This document shows positions 25,539 to 34,429 of a stretch of 64,000 nt of DNA, in pieces. Under the pieces are notes generated by a model, which saw only the letters and a program-made list of their open reading frames with translations, was not told the origin of the DNA and made no database searches. The first letter of the stretch is position 1; each line of letters starts with the position of its first letter. The position numbers and the translations under genes are program-made. Origin of the DNA: Nocardiopsis alborubida. Its GTDB lineage: Bacteria > Actinomycetota > Actinomycetes > Streptosporangiales > Streptosporangiaceae. The DNA lies in the NCBI RefSeq assembly GCF_012396365.1, contig NZ_JAAXPG010000029.1, forward strand, positions 1-64,000, written 5' to 3'.

Positions 25539-25760
25539 CTAGCCGTCGTCGGACACGCGGGTCAGGGCCCCGTCCTTGTGCGCCGCGACGTGGTCGGTCC
25601 TGTCGCTCCTGATCTCGTACTGCGGCTCGTCCTCGGAGGCGCGGCGCGTACGGCCCCTGAACGCGAAGTCGCTGGTGTGGACCCTCGTGATCGTGCCGGA
25701 CACCCGTCCGGCCTCGGAGTTCCAGCTCACATGGTCACCGACGTCGAAACGGCGTGTCAT
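25539..25760 (-). CDS. Hypervirulence-associated TUDOR-domain protein (DUF2945-like)
   Basis: A 73-residue small basic beta-barrel protein. FDVGDHVSWNSEAGRVSGTI followed by YEIRSDRTDHVAAHKDGAL is the typical layout of the DUF2945 / hypervirulence-associated TUDOR family. The ATG at 25760 is favoured over GTG 25769 because the GGAGGAAGG ribosome site is then about ten bases away instead of two. It is the first gene of a likely two-gene unit with the DUF488 gene. Confidence 0.85.
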   Translation of the reverse strand: MTRRFDVGDHVSWNSEAGRVSGTITRVHTSDFAFRGRTRRASEDEPQYEIRSDRTDHVAAHKDGALTRVSDDG

Positions 25761-25854
25761 CGCCAGCACCCTTCCTCCGGTCGTGGTGGGACGGACCCTC
25801 GCCTACCCCGGACGGCCCCGGGGTATGCGGGCGGGACTCCCGGCGCCCGCCGGT

Positions 25855-26526
25855 TCAGCCGGGAGGCGTGAGCGTGTCCGGTGACAGCGCCAGCGCGCCG
25901 GGCAGGGCGTCGAAGGCCGCGGTGACCTCGGCGACGAGCGTCGCGGCGTCGCCGGTGCGGCCGCTGTGCCGGTAGGCGCGCACCCAGTTCATGCTCCCGT
26001 AACGCACCGCGGCCAGGGCCATCTCACTGACCAGCCGCAGCCGCACGTCCGCGCGGCTGTCGGCGCCGGTCGCCTTTTCCAGCAGTTCGGTCAGCCGCAC
26101 CCGGAGGGCCTGGACGGCGCCGGCGTGGTGGGCGTTCAGCGCCGGGTTGTGGGCGACCAGCTTCCGGGTGGCCAGGTAGCGACCGGTCCAGTCGTCCGGC
26201 AGGCCGCGCAGAGCGTCCGCGTAGCAGTCGCGCAGGAGGGACAGGAGGGGGCCGGTGACGCTCACGCGCTCCACCTCGGCTGCGTAGGCCTCCCACAGCT
26301 CGCCCTCGGCGGCCATGGCGACCTCCTCCTTGGAGGAGTAGTAGCGGAAGAAGGTGCGCACCGACACCTCGGCCGTGGCCACCAGGTCGTCCAGCGTAGT
26401 CTCGTCGAAGCCCTGTTCCAGGAACATCCGCAGGGCGGTGTCGGCGAGCACGCGCCGCGTGCGCAGCTTCTTGCGCTCGCGCAGGGGGAGCGCGGACTCC
26501 TCGTTCCGGAAGGGCTCGGCGGTCAT
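25855..26526 (-). CDS. TetR-family transcriptional regulator
   Basis: A 223-residue TetR repressor. The N-terminal helix-turn-helix (about residues 20-65) contains LRTRRVLADTALRMF and the recognition part AEVSVRTFFRYYSSKEEV. The C-terminal domain resembles TetR_C_17-like ligand-binding regions and has no recognisable ligand signature. It is divergent from the hemerythrin gene, with two operator-like palindromes between them, so it probably controls both itself and that gene. Confidence 0.92.
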   Translation of the reverse strand: MTAEPFRNEESALPLRERKKLRTRRVLADTALRMFLEQGFDETTLDDLVATAEVSVRTFFRYYSSKEEVAMAAEGELWEAYAAEVERVSVTGPLLSLLRDCYADALRGLPDDWTGRYLATRKLVAHNPALNAHHAGAVQALRVRLTELLEKATGADSRADVRLRLVSEMALAAVRYGSMNWVRAYRHSGRTGDAATLVAEVTAAFDALPGALALSPDTLTPPG

Positions 26527-26583
26527 CGGGCCAGGATACGGCGGGCCCGGCCGAGGTCGGGAGAAAAACCCGTTGCCTCAATG

Positions 26584-26614
26584 TGCCAGTCACTGGCAGT
26601 ATGCCATCACTGGC
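26584..26614. promoter_or_regulatory. Paired TetR operator-like palindromes
   Basis: TGCCAGTCACTGGCA (26584-26598) is a perfect inverted repeat around one central base. A related half-pair TGCCA/TGGC follows at 26602-26614. Both lie in the 129-bp divergent region between the TetR gene and the hemerythrin gene. Confidence 0.65.
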
Positions 26615-26655
26615 GTTTTCTCGAACGCCTCCGCCCCTCCACCGAGAGAGAGCAC

Positions 26656-27129
26656 ATGAGCGACCAGACCGCCGCCCCCGTCCCCGAGGGACAACGCATC
26701 GAGGCGCTGGGCGACCAGCTCGTCAAGATCCACGACATGCTGCGGGACGAACTCGCCTCGCTGCGCCGAGACCTCGCCGGGGGAGGCGGCCCCTCCGGAC
26801 TCCCGGCGCCCCTGGACCAGCAGCTGCGCAAGAAGTGCCTGTCCTTCTGCGACTTCCTGCACGGCCACCACACCGCCGAGGACGAGGGCGTGCTGCCCGG
26901 ACTGGCCAGGAGCCACCCCGGGCTCGCGCCCGTCCTGGAGCGCCTGACCCGGGAGCACGTGGTCGTCAGCCGGTCGCTGGACCGCATCCGCGCGCTCCTG
27001 GAGGGCGACGACGCGGCCGGGGTCCGCGACGAGGTCGAGCGACTGGCCGCAGAGGTGGAGGCGCACCTGGACTACGAGGAGCGCCAGATCGTGGAGGCCC
27101 TGAACTCCTACGGTCCCGTCACGCTCTGA
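26656..27129 (+). CDS. Hemerythrin-domain (HHE) protein
   Basis: A 157-residue four-helix bundle of the hemerythrin HHE class. The expected iron ligands are present: His in KIHDML, the HHTAEDE cluster, His in EHVVVS and the HLDYEE pair. It may bind a di-iron centre and sense or scavenge oxygen, NO or peroxides; a regulatory target is not evident. The ATG at 26656 is preceded by a GAGAGAG stretch. The divergent TetR gene is its probable regulator. Confidence 0.9.
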   Translation: MSDQTAAPVPEGQRIEALGDQLVKIHDMLRDELASLRRDLAGGGGPSGLPAPLDQQLRKKCLSFCDFLHGHHTAEDEGVLPGLARSHPGLAPVLERLTREHVVVSRSLDRIRALLEGDDAAGVRDEVERLAAEVEAHLDYEERQIVEALNSYGPVTL

Positions 27130-27283
27130 GGAGCGCCCCGCCCCGCGGTGCGGGGTCGGCCGCGCCCCCGCCGACCCGTACGCGCACCCGCGGCACCGAC
27201 CCCGGATCGGCCTCCCCGGGAGCCGGGTCTAGTCTTCCAGCGAACGGAGCCCCCGCGCTCCACCAGGGAGAGGCGGACCAGCG

Positions 27284-27766
27284 GTGCGCGACACGGTACG
27301 GGTGCCCCCGTGGCTGAGGACGACCCTGTGGGCGCTGCGGTGGCCGATCGCGCTCGTGGTCCACTTCGCGGTCCTGGTCGCCCTGCTGCTGGGGTGGATG
27401 GTGGTCTTCCCGCAGCTGCACTACGGGACCATGGCGCTGACCATGGCCTCAGGGATCCTCTACGCGCCCTTCCACCTCCTGTTCCTGGTCGTACCGCTGT
27501 GCACGGCGGGCGAGTACATGGTCGACACGCGCGGCGGCAGCCGGGTGGGGTGGTCGCTGCTGCTGGCGGTGGTGCCGCTGCTCCTCGGGGCCGTGGTCCT
27601 GTACCTCCTCGTGCCCCTGGTGTGGGTGGTCTACATCATGTACTTCGCGACCGGGCTGCTGTTCAGCGTGACGGCCGTCTACTCGGCTCTGCCCAACCGC
27701 TCCGGCCGGGACGCGGAGGAGCGGACGGAGGACGCCGACGCCCGTGACGGGGACGAAAGGCCGTAG
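27284..27766 (+). CDS. Small four-helix membrane protein, unknown
   Basis: A 160-residue hydrophobic protein with about four membrane segments (near residues 18-42, 48-75, 85-110 and 112-130) and a charged C-terminal tail rich in Asp, Glu and Arg. No family was recognised. It uses a GTG start at 27284 behind a GGGAGAGG site. It is flanked by the hemerythrin gene and the SUFU-domain gene in the same direction, at gaps of 154 and 87 bp, with no sign of coupling. Confidence 0.7.
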   Translation: MRDTVRVPPWLRTTLWALRWPIALVVHFAVLVALLLGWMVVFPQLHYGTMALTMASGILYAPFHLLFLVVPLCTAGEYMVDTRGGSRVGWSLLLAVVPLLLGAVVLYLLVPLVWVVYIMYFATGLLFSVTAVYSALPNRSGRDAEERTEDADARDGDERP

Positions 27767-27853
27767 TCTGGCCGCTTCAGATGTCCGTGTATCGGGTGCT
27801 TCGGGGGCGCAGCGACCCCCGGGGGCCGAAGTCACAGCGAGGGGTCGGGTTCG

Positions 27854-28426
27854 TTGACGACCGGGGAGGACGCGCGGATCCGCGCGCTCGAACGCCACGT
27901 CCGGGAGTTCTGGCAGGGCCACGCCGTGGAGCCCGCCACCTGGGAGGAGGGACCCGTCCTCGACCGGGTCCCGGGCTTCGCCACCTACCGGGTGGCGCCC
28001 CGGAACGCCGGTGAGGGCTGGGCCTACGTGACGGTCGGCTCGTCCGTCCACGAGGCGGAGGGCGGCACCGAGTTCTTCCTCATGTCGCCGACCGCGGAGC
28101 AGGAGCACGCCGAGACCCTGGCCATGGTCAGCCACCTGCACTCCTTCGAGGAGTACCGGCTCGGCGTCGGCTCGGTGATCGACGTGGGCCGCCCGTGGGC
28201 GGAGGGATCGCGCATGGACCACCTCCTGGTGAGCCTGCCCTACCCCTACGGTCCCGCGCTGGAGTGGGCGCCCGCCGAGGCCGGGGGAGCGCGGTTCCTG
28301 TGGCTGCTCCCGGTCCACCGGAGCGAGGCCGCCTTCGTCGCGGCCGAGTCGCTCGACGCCTTCGAGGAGCTTCTGGAGGCGGAGGGCGTCAACGTACTGG
28401 ACGCCGACCGGGCTCCTCTGGTGTGA
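27854..28426 (+). CDS. Suppressor-of-fused (SUFU) domain protein
   Basis: A 190-residue single-domain SUFU-like protein. The segments GFATYRVAPRNAGEGWAYVT, FFLMSPTAEQEHAETLAM and FLWLLPVHRSEAAF match the bacterial SUFU domain, which in many bacteria is associated with polymorphic toxin immunity but is also found alone. No toxin gene lies next to it here. It probably starts at TTG 27854. Confidence 0.82.
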   Translation: MTTGEDARIRALERHVREFWQGHAVEPATWEEGPVLDRVPGFATYRVAPRNAGEGWAYVTVGSSVHEAEGGTEFFLMSPTAEQEHAETLAMVSHLHSFEEYRLGVGSVIDVGRPWAEGSRMDHLLVSLPYPYGPALEWAPAEAGGARFLWLLPVHRSEAAFVAAESLDAFEELLEAEGVNVLDADRAPLV

Positions 28427-28467
28427 GCCGACCCGGTCCGGTGTGAGCCGCCCGCCGCGCGCCGGGG

Positions 28468-30123
28468 TCAGCCGCGCGGGTCGGCGATCTCCCCGACCGG
28501 GCCCTCCACGCGGTAGTCGTCCAGCGCGGTGACCGCGTACGCGGAACCGGCCTCCTCGCCGCCCTCCTCGGCCTTCGCGGCGTCCTCGGCGGTGTGGCCG
28601 GGGTCCTCCAGCGAGGTCCCGCCGGTCACGCCCACGAGGTTGCCGGAGGAGAGCACGTCGCAGTACTCCTCCGGGTCGCCCGAGTCCGCCCGCGCGGCCT
28701 CCTGCGGGTCCAGGCGGTAGACGGCGTAGAAGCGCGCGTCCTCCACCCGCTCCCACTCCACCGCGGTGTGCTCGTCGGTGACCTCGGCGGTCACGTCCTC
28801 CACGGCGCCCGCCAGGGACCCGCCCCCGCGGTCCCCTCCCGCCAGGGGCGGCAGGGCGGGGTCGCCGTAGTGCTCGTCGGCCAGGTGCGCGTAGGCGTCC
28901 TCGGCCACGCCCGTGAGGGACTTGAAGGAGAAGTAGACGTCGCCGTCGACCTCGGGATGGTCGGAGGAGTAGTCCAGCTGGGTGCTCAGCGCGTCCTCGC
29001 CGGTCCAGTGGCGGTCACCGGCCCGGTACGCGCCCTGGCCGATGTACAGGTCCACGTCCGTGCCCTCGACCTGCTCGGCCCACCACGGCACCAGCTCCTC
29101 GTAGTCGGCGGCCTCGAAGCCCCGCTCCCAGTACAGCTGCGGGACCACGTAGTCGACCATCCCCTCCTGGATCCAGGCGCGGGTGTCGGCGTGCTGGGCC
29201 TCGTAGGACTCCAGACCCGAGGTGTCGGACCCGGCGGGGTCGTTCTCGGCGTTGCGCCAGATGCCGAACGGGGAGATCCCGAAGCGCACCCAGGGCTTGG
29301 CCTCCTCGATGCGCTCGTGCACGCCGCTGACGAACTCGTTGACGTTGTCGCGCCGCCAGTCCTCGCGGTCGTCGAAGCCCCCGCCGTGCTCCTCCCACGT
29401 CTGGTCGTCGTCGAACTCCTCGCCGTCCTTGGGGTAGGGGTAGAAGAAGTCGTCGAAGTGCACGCCGTCGACGTCGTAGCGCTCCACCACGTCCATGATC
29501 ACGCGGGTCACCCACTCCTGGACCTCGGGCCTGCCCGGGTCGAGGAAGCCCTCGCCGCCGTAGCGCACCAGCCAGTCGGGGTGTTCCCTGACCGGGTGGT
29601 CCTCGGCCAGCTCCTCGATGTCGGAGTCCATGCCGACCCGGTAGGGGTTGAACCAGGCGTGCAGCTCCAGGCCGCGCTCGTGCGCCTCGGCCACCGCGTA
29701 CTCCAGCGGGTCGTAGCCGGGGTCGCCGCCCTGCTCGCCGGTGAGGTACTTCGACCACGGCTCCAGGTCCGACTCGTAGACGGCGTCGGCGGTGGGCCGC
29801 ACGTGCAGGAACACGGTGTTCAGGCCGAGCTCCACCGCCTCGTCCAGGCGCTGGTCCATCTCCGCCTTCTGGTCCTCGGCGGACAGGCCCGGCTCGGAGG
29901 GCCAGTCGATGTTGCCGACCGTGGTCAGCCACGCCCCGCGCATCTGCCGCTTGTCCTGGGCGGCCTCGCATCCGGCCGCACCGGGACCGGGGAAGGTGCC
30001 GGAGGGGGAGTGGGCGGCGCCGACGAGGGCGTATCCGGAGATCATGAGCCCCGACGCGGCGGCCGCGGCCACCCACCGGGAGCGCCAGCGCGGTGCGAGG
30101 CCGGCTCGTCGTCCAGGGGTCAA
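28468..30123 (-). CDS. Secreted GHL10-type glycoside hydrolase-like protein
   Basis: A 551-residue exported protein with a signal peptide (hydrophobic core AAAAASGLMISGYALVG) and a GHL10/YngK-like TIM barrel. Characteristic blocks are MRGAWLTTVGNIDWPS, NTVFLHVRPTADAVY, LELHAWFNPYRV, DGVHFDDFFYPYP and VDYVVPQLYWERGF. Acidic residues at strand ends (DGVHFDD) are the likely catalytic site, presumably acting on cell-wall or exopolysaccharide glycans. The C-terminal 120 residues look like a fibronectin-type module. TTG 30123 is chosen because an AGAGGAG site lies five bases before it; ATG 30150 has none. Confidence 0.85.
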   Translation of the reverse strand: MTPGRRAGLAPRWRSRWVAAAAASGLMISGYALVGAAHSPSGTFPGPGAAGCEAAQDKRQMRGAWLTTVGNIDWPSEPGLSAEDQKAEMDQRLDEAVELGLNTVFLHVRPTADAVYESDLEPWSKYLTGEQGGDPGYDPLEYAVAEAHERGLELHAWFNPYRVGMDSDIEELAEDHPVREHPDWLVRYGGEGFLDPGRPEVQEWVTRVIMDVVERYDVDGVHFDDFFYPYPKDGEEFDDDQTWEEHGGGFDDREDWRRDNVNEFVSGVHERIEEAKPWVRFGISPFGIWRNAENDPAGSDTSGLESYEAQHADTRAWIQEGMVDYVVPQLYWERGFEAADYEELVPWWAEQVEGTDVDLYIGQGAYRAGDRHWTGEDALSTQLDYSSDHPEVDGDVYFSFKSLTGVAEDAYAHLADEHYGDPALPPLAGGDRGGGSLAGAVEDVTAEVTDEHTAVEWERVEDARFYAVYRLDPQEAARADSGDPEEYCDVLSSGNLVGVTGGTSLEDPGHTAEDAAKAEEGGEEAGSAYAVTALDDYRVEGPVGEIADPRG

Positions 30124-30194
30124 GGAAACTCCTCTGAGCTGCGTTGACATCCGTTTGACGTCACGTCGGGCATCAGAGTAGGCGAAGAAGTAAC

Positions 30195-30220
30195 GTTTTG
30201 GACAACATGGACGGTTTTGG
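30195..30220. promoter_or_regulatory. Direct repeats upstream of the GHL10 gene
   Basis: GTTTTGG occurs at 30195-30201 and 30214-30220, 19 bp apart, in an AT-rich stretch just upstream of the glycosidase gene. The spacing of nearly two helical turns suits a dimeric regulator; no regulator gene is adjacent. Confidence 0.35.
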
Positions 30221-30359
30221 TGGTTTGAATCTCATCTGCCTGGGAAAAGCAACCTCCCGCCATCGGAGGCGGCCCGCGGTCCGGACCGTTCGCCGGGGCC
30301 GCGCGCGAGGAGGGCCCTCCCACCGCGGGCCGGAGCCGCCCGTTCCCCCGGCACACGCC

Positions 30360-31310
30360 TCAGACGGGGACGAGCGCGCCCGCCAGCAGGAGCACGGACA
30401 CGAGTGCGGCCACGGCCCCGACCGCCACCAGGTAGTGGCGGGGCCTGGTGGTCCCGGGCATCCACGCCAGGACCGCGAGCACGGCGACCAGGGCCGTGAC
30501 CCCGATCGGCAGCAGCAGCCGCCAGGCGCGGTCGAGGGAGTCCAGGGGCAGGTAGGGGTTCGCGCCGTACAGCGCCAGCACCAGGGCAGGAAGGCCGATC
30601 ACCGCGGCCCCGGCCCCGACGGCCAGGGTGAACCGCTCCTGAGCCTCGGCCCCCTGCGACACCGCGAAGCTCGACATGCCGCCCAGCAGCGCCTGGAGCC
30701 GGTCCGCCTCCTCGGCCAGCTCGCGCTCCATCGCCTCGCAGTGCCGTACGCCCGCGCGCAGCCTCGGCATCCACGCGGGCTTCTCGCCCGGACCGGGGGC
30801 CGACTCGTCCCGCAGGCGCAGGTAGGCCGCCCTGTCCCACATCCAGACCCCCAGCCGCGCGCGGACCGCCTCCAGGGACTGGTCGCGCGCCCGGCCGACG
30901 GCGGTCGAGAGCTCCACCGCCACCGCGAGCAGGGGACGCAGCTGCCCGTCCGTCCGCCCGGCGAGGTGGTCGGCCATGCGCTGCTCCAGCTCGTAGCGCA
31001 GCTCCCGCAGCCGCAGCACCTCGTTGCGCGAGGACTCGGCGAACGCCTTGGCCATGGTCACCACCCGCGAGCGCACGTCCCCCGCGATCCCGTGGGCGGG
31101 TTCGGCCAGCGAGGCGGCGAGTTCGCCGTCGGGGCTCCCGGCGGCGGGCGGCTCCTGGCGCCAGCCGCCGCTCTCCGACCACACCGCCTGCACGGCCAGG
31201 ACGACCAGTGGGGCGTCACCCTGCTCGGCGCGGACCCGGACATGACCGACGACGACCCGCCGCCGGCCACGGGGGCCGACCACCCGCAGCAGCGGGGCGG
31301 TCAGAGACAC
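30360..31310 (-). CDS. CorA-like membrane protein, unassigned
   Basis: A protein of about 316 residues built like a CorA-type channel: a mixed N-terminal domain (VVVGHVRVRAEQGDAPLVVLAVQAVW), a long helical middle rich in charged heptads, and membrane helices at the C terminus. The loop between the first two helices reads YGANPYLPLD, reminiscent of the YGMN signature but not identical, and there are three rather than two hydrophobic segments. The GTG at 31310 has a GGAG site six bases away; ATG 31457 in frame is possible but lacks one. Divalent cation transport is a guess from the architecture. Confidence 0.55.
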   Translation of the reverse strand: MSLTAPLLRVVGPRGRRRVVVGHVRVRAEQGDAPLVVLAVQAVWSESGGWRQEPPAAGSPDGELAASLAEPAHGIAGDVRSRVVTMAKAFAESSRNEVLRLRELRYELEQRMADHLAGRTDGQLRPLLAVAVELSTAVGRARDQSLEAVRARLGVWMWDRAAYLRLRDESAPGPGEKPAWMPRLRAGVRHCEAMERELAEEADRLQALLGGMSSFAVSQGAEAQERFTLAVGAGAAVIGLPALVLALYGANPYLPLDSLDRAWRLLLPIGVTALVAVLAVLAWMPGTTRPRHYLVAVGAVAALVSVLLLAGALVPV

Positions 31311-31524
31311 TCCTGGCTCCGGGGGGTTGGGCCCGTCCCGTCCGGGGGACTCCCCGGCGGACCGCACCCGCGCGTGCAGGATCCGCGCCTCGATCCCGTG
31401 TCCCTCCCTGCGGGGTTCGCCCGCGAGCACCCTCTGCCGATCATGCCTGGATTCCATGGCAGGAGACACTAGTGACCCGGCCTGCGGGCGTTTCCCCCGA
31501 CCCGGGAGGAACATCCGGGCCCGC

Positions 31525-32568
31525 TCAGGCTCCGGGCGGCGCCGTGGACTCGCGCACCACGAGCCCGGGAGGGGCGATCGCGGGCACGTCGGCCGGTGTC
31601 CCGTCCAGCGCGGCGACGAGCGTCAGCGCGGCGGCCCGTCCGAGTCCCACCAGGTCGTGGCCGACCGTGGTCAGCCGCGGCTGCACGAGCGCGCCCAGGG
31701 GCAGGCCGTCGTGGCCGATGACGGACAGGTCCCGGGGCACCTCCAGCCCCCGTCTGCGCGCGGCGCTGATCCCGGCGATCGCCATCATGTCGTTGGCGAA
31801 CAGGATCGCGGTGGGCCGCTCGGCCGCCGACAGCGCCTCGTCGGTGGCCGCGGCCGCCCCCTCGGTGGTGAAGTCGGGGACCGCCAGCACGGCGGCGGAG
31901 AGCCCGTGCCGCCGTGCCTGCTCCTCCACGACCCGGCGGCGGAAGCCGGTGTGCACGCGGTCCTCGGGGCCGCAGACGTAGGCCACGCGCCGATGCCCCA
32001 GCGAGGCCAGGTGCCGGACCGCCTCGACCAGCCCCCGCTCCTGGTCGGGGGCCAGCACCGCGGGGACCGGGTCGTCGCGCCAGGGCATGCCGATCAGCAC
32101 GGAGGGGAGCCCGAGCCGCCGCAGCAGGTCGAACCGGGGGTCGTTGACCAGGCTCTCGGTGAGGATGACGCCGTCGACCCGGCGCTCCTCGGCCAGACGC
32201 CGGTAGGCGCGCCGTTCGGCGTCCTCCTCCTCGCCCACGATGTGCAGCAGCAGACCGTAGTCCAGGGGGGCGAGCTCGCGCTCGATGCCCGAGATCAGCA
32301 CGCCGAAGTGCGGGTCGTAGGACAGGAGGTCGGGAGAGCGGCGCGAGACCATGCCGATGGCCCGGGTGCGCGCCCCGCGCAGCGCCACGGCCGCGGCCGA
32401 GGGGGACCACTGGAGCTTGTGCACCGCGTCGAGTACCCGCTGGCGGGTGGGCTCGGCGATGCGGCCCTTGTTGTTGACCACCTTCGACACGGCCGAGACC
32501 GACACCCCCGCCAGCGCGGCGACGTCGGAGATCGTGGGGCGGCCGGTGGATCCGCGGACGGCCGTCAT
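31525..32568 (-). CDS. LacI-family transcriptional regulator
   Basis: A 347-residue LacI/GalR regulator. The N-terminal helix-turn-helix ISDVAALAGVSVSAVSKVVN is followed by the hinge helix and a periplasmic-binding-protein-like effector domain ending RLTTVGHDLVGLGRAAALTL. It is divergent from the mannonate dehydratase gene, with two 17-bp repeats between them, so a sugar acid or glycoside derived from that pathway is its likely effector. Confidence 0.92.
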   Translation of the reverse strand: MTAVRGSTGRPTISDVAALAGVSVSAVSKVVNNKGRIAEPTRQRVLDAVHKLQWSPSAAAVALRGARTRAIGMVSRRSPDLLSYDPHFGVLISGIERELAPLDYGLLLHIVGEEEDAERRAYRRLAEERRVDGVILTESLVNDPRFDLLRRLGLPSVLIGMPWRDDPVPAVLAPDQERGLVEAVRHLASLGHRRVAYVCGPEDRVHTGFRRRVVEEQARRHGLSAAVLAVPDFTTEGAAAATDEALSAAERPTAILFANDMMAIAGISAARRRGLEVPRDLSVIGHDGLPLGALVQPRLTTVGHDLVGLGRAAALTLVAALDGTPADVPAIAPPGLVVRESTAPPGA

Positions 32569-32754
32569 GGCGCCTTCCGGCCGGACGGGGCACCGGGGGA
32601 TCGTCCGCGCACCAGTACCGCTCCCTTCGCTGTCGCAGGCTCCCCCGCGCTCGCGCCGCCGTTCCCGGGTGTTGCGGGCCGGGCGGGGCCGGGGCGCGGA
32701 CAGGTTACCAGTGGGTGTGTGGAGGGCTCCTCGGCCCGTGTCCGGGACGTCCTC

Positions 32755-32847
32755 GGGAAAACGGTGGACCTCACGTATCGGCGGACCATACCGCAGAGGG
32801 ATCGGTTTTTCCAGGTCTCGACACCCGACTGGGAAAACGATATACCT
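32755..32847. promoter_or_regulatory. Two 17-bp direct repeats, probable LacI operators
   Basis: GGGAAAACGGTGGACCT (32755-32771) and GGGAAAACGATATACCT (32831-32847) agree at 14 of 17 positions and lie 76 bp apart in the 440-bp gene-free region (32569-33007) between lacI-type gene and manD. GAAAACG matches half of typical LacI-family operators, and the spacing would allow DNA looping. No other feature was seen in this gap. Confidence 0.6.
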
Positions 32848-33007
32848 ACGACGTCAGGCACAGCGCGGGGAGTCGACGGCAAAGCGCGGCGCGACTCCGC
32901 CGGGCTCACCAGGACCCCGGCCCGCGGGGGCGCGCCACCGTCCGGCCGCCCCCGCGGCCCGGTTACGCCGGGTGTCGCGGTACACACCCACCCACGAGGA
33001 AGCACCC

Positions 33008-34222
33008 ATGAGGATCACCTCCGCCGACGTCATCGTGACGTGCCCGGGACGCAACTACGTCACCCTCAAGATCACCACCGAGGACGGGACCACCGGCCTC
33101 GGCGACGCCACCCTGAACGGCCGCGAACTCTCCGTCGCCTCCTACCTGCGCGACCACGTCTGCCCCCTGCTCGTCGGCCGCGACTCCGGCCGCATCAACG
33201 ACATCTGGCAGTACCTGTACCGCGGCGCCTACTGGCGGCGCGGCCCCGTCACCATGACCGCGATCGCCGCCGTGGACTGCGCCCTGTGGGACATCCTCGG
33301 CAAACAGGTCGGCAAGCCCGTCCACCAGCTGCTCGGCGGTGCCGCCCGCGACGGCGTCATGGTCTACGGCCACGCCAGCGGCCAGTCCGTGGACGAACTC
33401 CTCGACTCGGTCGGCGGCTTCCTGGACCAGGGGTACCGTGCGGTGCGCGTGCAGGCCGCCGTCCCGGGCCTGGAGAGCACCTACGGGCTGCACCACCCCG
33501 GCACCGGCCACACCTACGAGCCCGCCGACGGGGCCGTGCCCACCGACAACGTCTGGCACACCCCCGCCTACCTGGACTTCGCGCCCCGGATGATGGAGGC
33601 GGTCCGGGAGAGGTTCGGGTACGGCTTCCACCTGCTGCACGACGTGCACCACCGGCTCTCCCCGCTGGAGGCGGCCCAGCTGGGCAGGGCGCTGGAGCCC
33701 TACCGCATGTTCTGGATCGAGGACCCCACCCCGGCCGAGGACCAGGAGGCGTTCCGCACGATCCGCCAGCACACCACGACCCCGCTGGCGGTGGGAGAGG
33801 TCTTCAACACGATCTGGGACTGCCAGCACCTGATCACCGGGCGGCTCATCGACTACATCCGCACGTCGGTCTCGCACAGCGGCGGCATCACGCACCTGCG
33901 CCGGATCTTCGACCTGGCCGACCTGTACGGGGTGCGCACCGGCTCGCACGGCGCGGGGGACCTGTCGCCGGTGTCGTTCGCCGCGGCCCTGCACCTGGAC
34001 CTGACCGTGCCCAACTTCGGCATCCAGGAGTACATGGGGCACCTGGAGCCCGCCAGCGAGGTGTTCCGGACCTCCTATACCTTCGCGGACGGCTACATGC
34101 ACCCGGGCGACGCGCCGGGACTGGGCGTGGAGATCGACGAGGAGGCCGCGGCCCGCTACCCCTACGAGGCCCGGTACCTGCCGGTCAACCGCAGGCTCGA
34201 CGGCTCGATGCACGACTGGTGA
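33008..34222 (+). CDS. manD: D-mannonate dehydratase family enzyme (ManD, enolase superfamily)
   Basis: A 404-residue enolase-superfamily dehydratase of the ManD type, which converts D-mannonate (or D-gluconate in low-activity members) to 2-keto-3-deoxygluconate. The magnesium ligands appear in HDVHHRL, FWIEDPTPAE and LAVGEVFNT, and the catalytic His in RTGSHGAGDLSP. Length and the N-terminal capping domain (MRITSADVIVTCPGRNYVTLK, cited here as ITSADVIVTCPGRNY) are family-typical. The ATG at 33008 is clear. No uronate isomerase or KDG kinase gene is nearby, so the pathway is incomplete in this window. A divergent LacI regulator probably controls it. Confidence 0.93.
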   Translation: MRITSADVIVTCPGRNYVTLKITTEDGTTGLGDATLNGRELSVASYLRDHVCPLLVGRDSGRINDIWQYLYRGAYWRRGPVTMTAIAAVDCALWDILGKQVGKPVHQLLGGAARDGVMVYGHASGQSVDELLDSVGGFLDQGYRAVRVQAAVPGLESTYGLHHPGTGHTYEPADGAVPTDNVWHTPAYLDFAPRMMEAVRERFGYGFHLLHDVHHRLSPLEAAQLGRALEPYRMFWIEDPTPAEDQEAFRTIRQHTTTPLAVGEVFNTIWDCQHLITGRLIDYIRTSVSHSGGITHLRRIFDLADLYGVRTGSHGAGDLSPVSFAAALHLDLTVPNFGIQEYMGHLEPASEVFRTSYTFADGYMHPGDAPGLGVEIDEEAAARYPYEARYLPVNRRLDGSMHDW

Positions 34223-34322
34223 GGCGCGGCGGGGCGGGCGCGCGGGGTCCGCGCGCCCGCCCCGGCCAGGACGTCCTGGTGGCGTGACCGCAAAGGTCCG
34301 CCGGGACCCGCCCCATCCGTCG

Positions 34323-34379
34323 TGATCTTGTACCTATAGCGCGTCTCGACCGTCCAACCTCGCCATAAGTACAAGATCA
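34323..34379. repeat. Low-GC intergenic palindrome
   Basis: TGATCTTGTAC (34323-34333) is mirrored perfectly by GTACAAGATCA (34369-34379), and the match extends inward with two mismatches to about 19 bp per arm around a central spacer of some 19 bp. The base composition is far more AT-rich than the neighbouring genes. It lies between the convergent manD and aztD genes and may act as a bidirectional terminator or be a dispersed palindromic repeat. Confidence 0.65.
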
Positions 34380-34429
34380 TCGCAGTTCAGGGCCCTTGCG
34401 TCACACCGGCAACGTTTCCGGTCGGTCCA

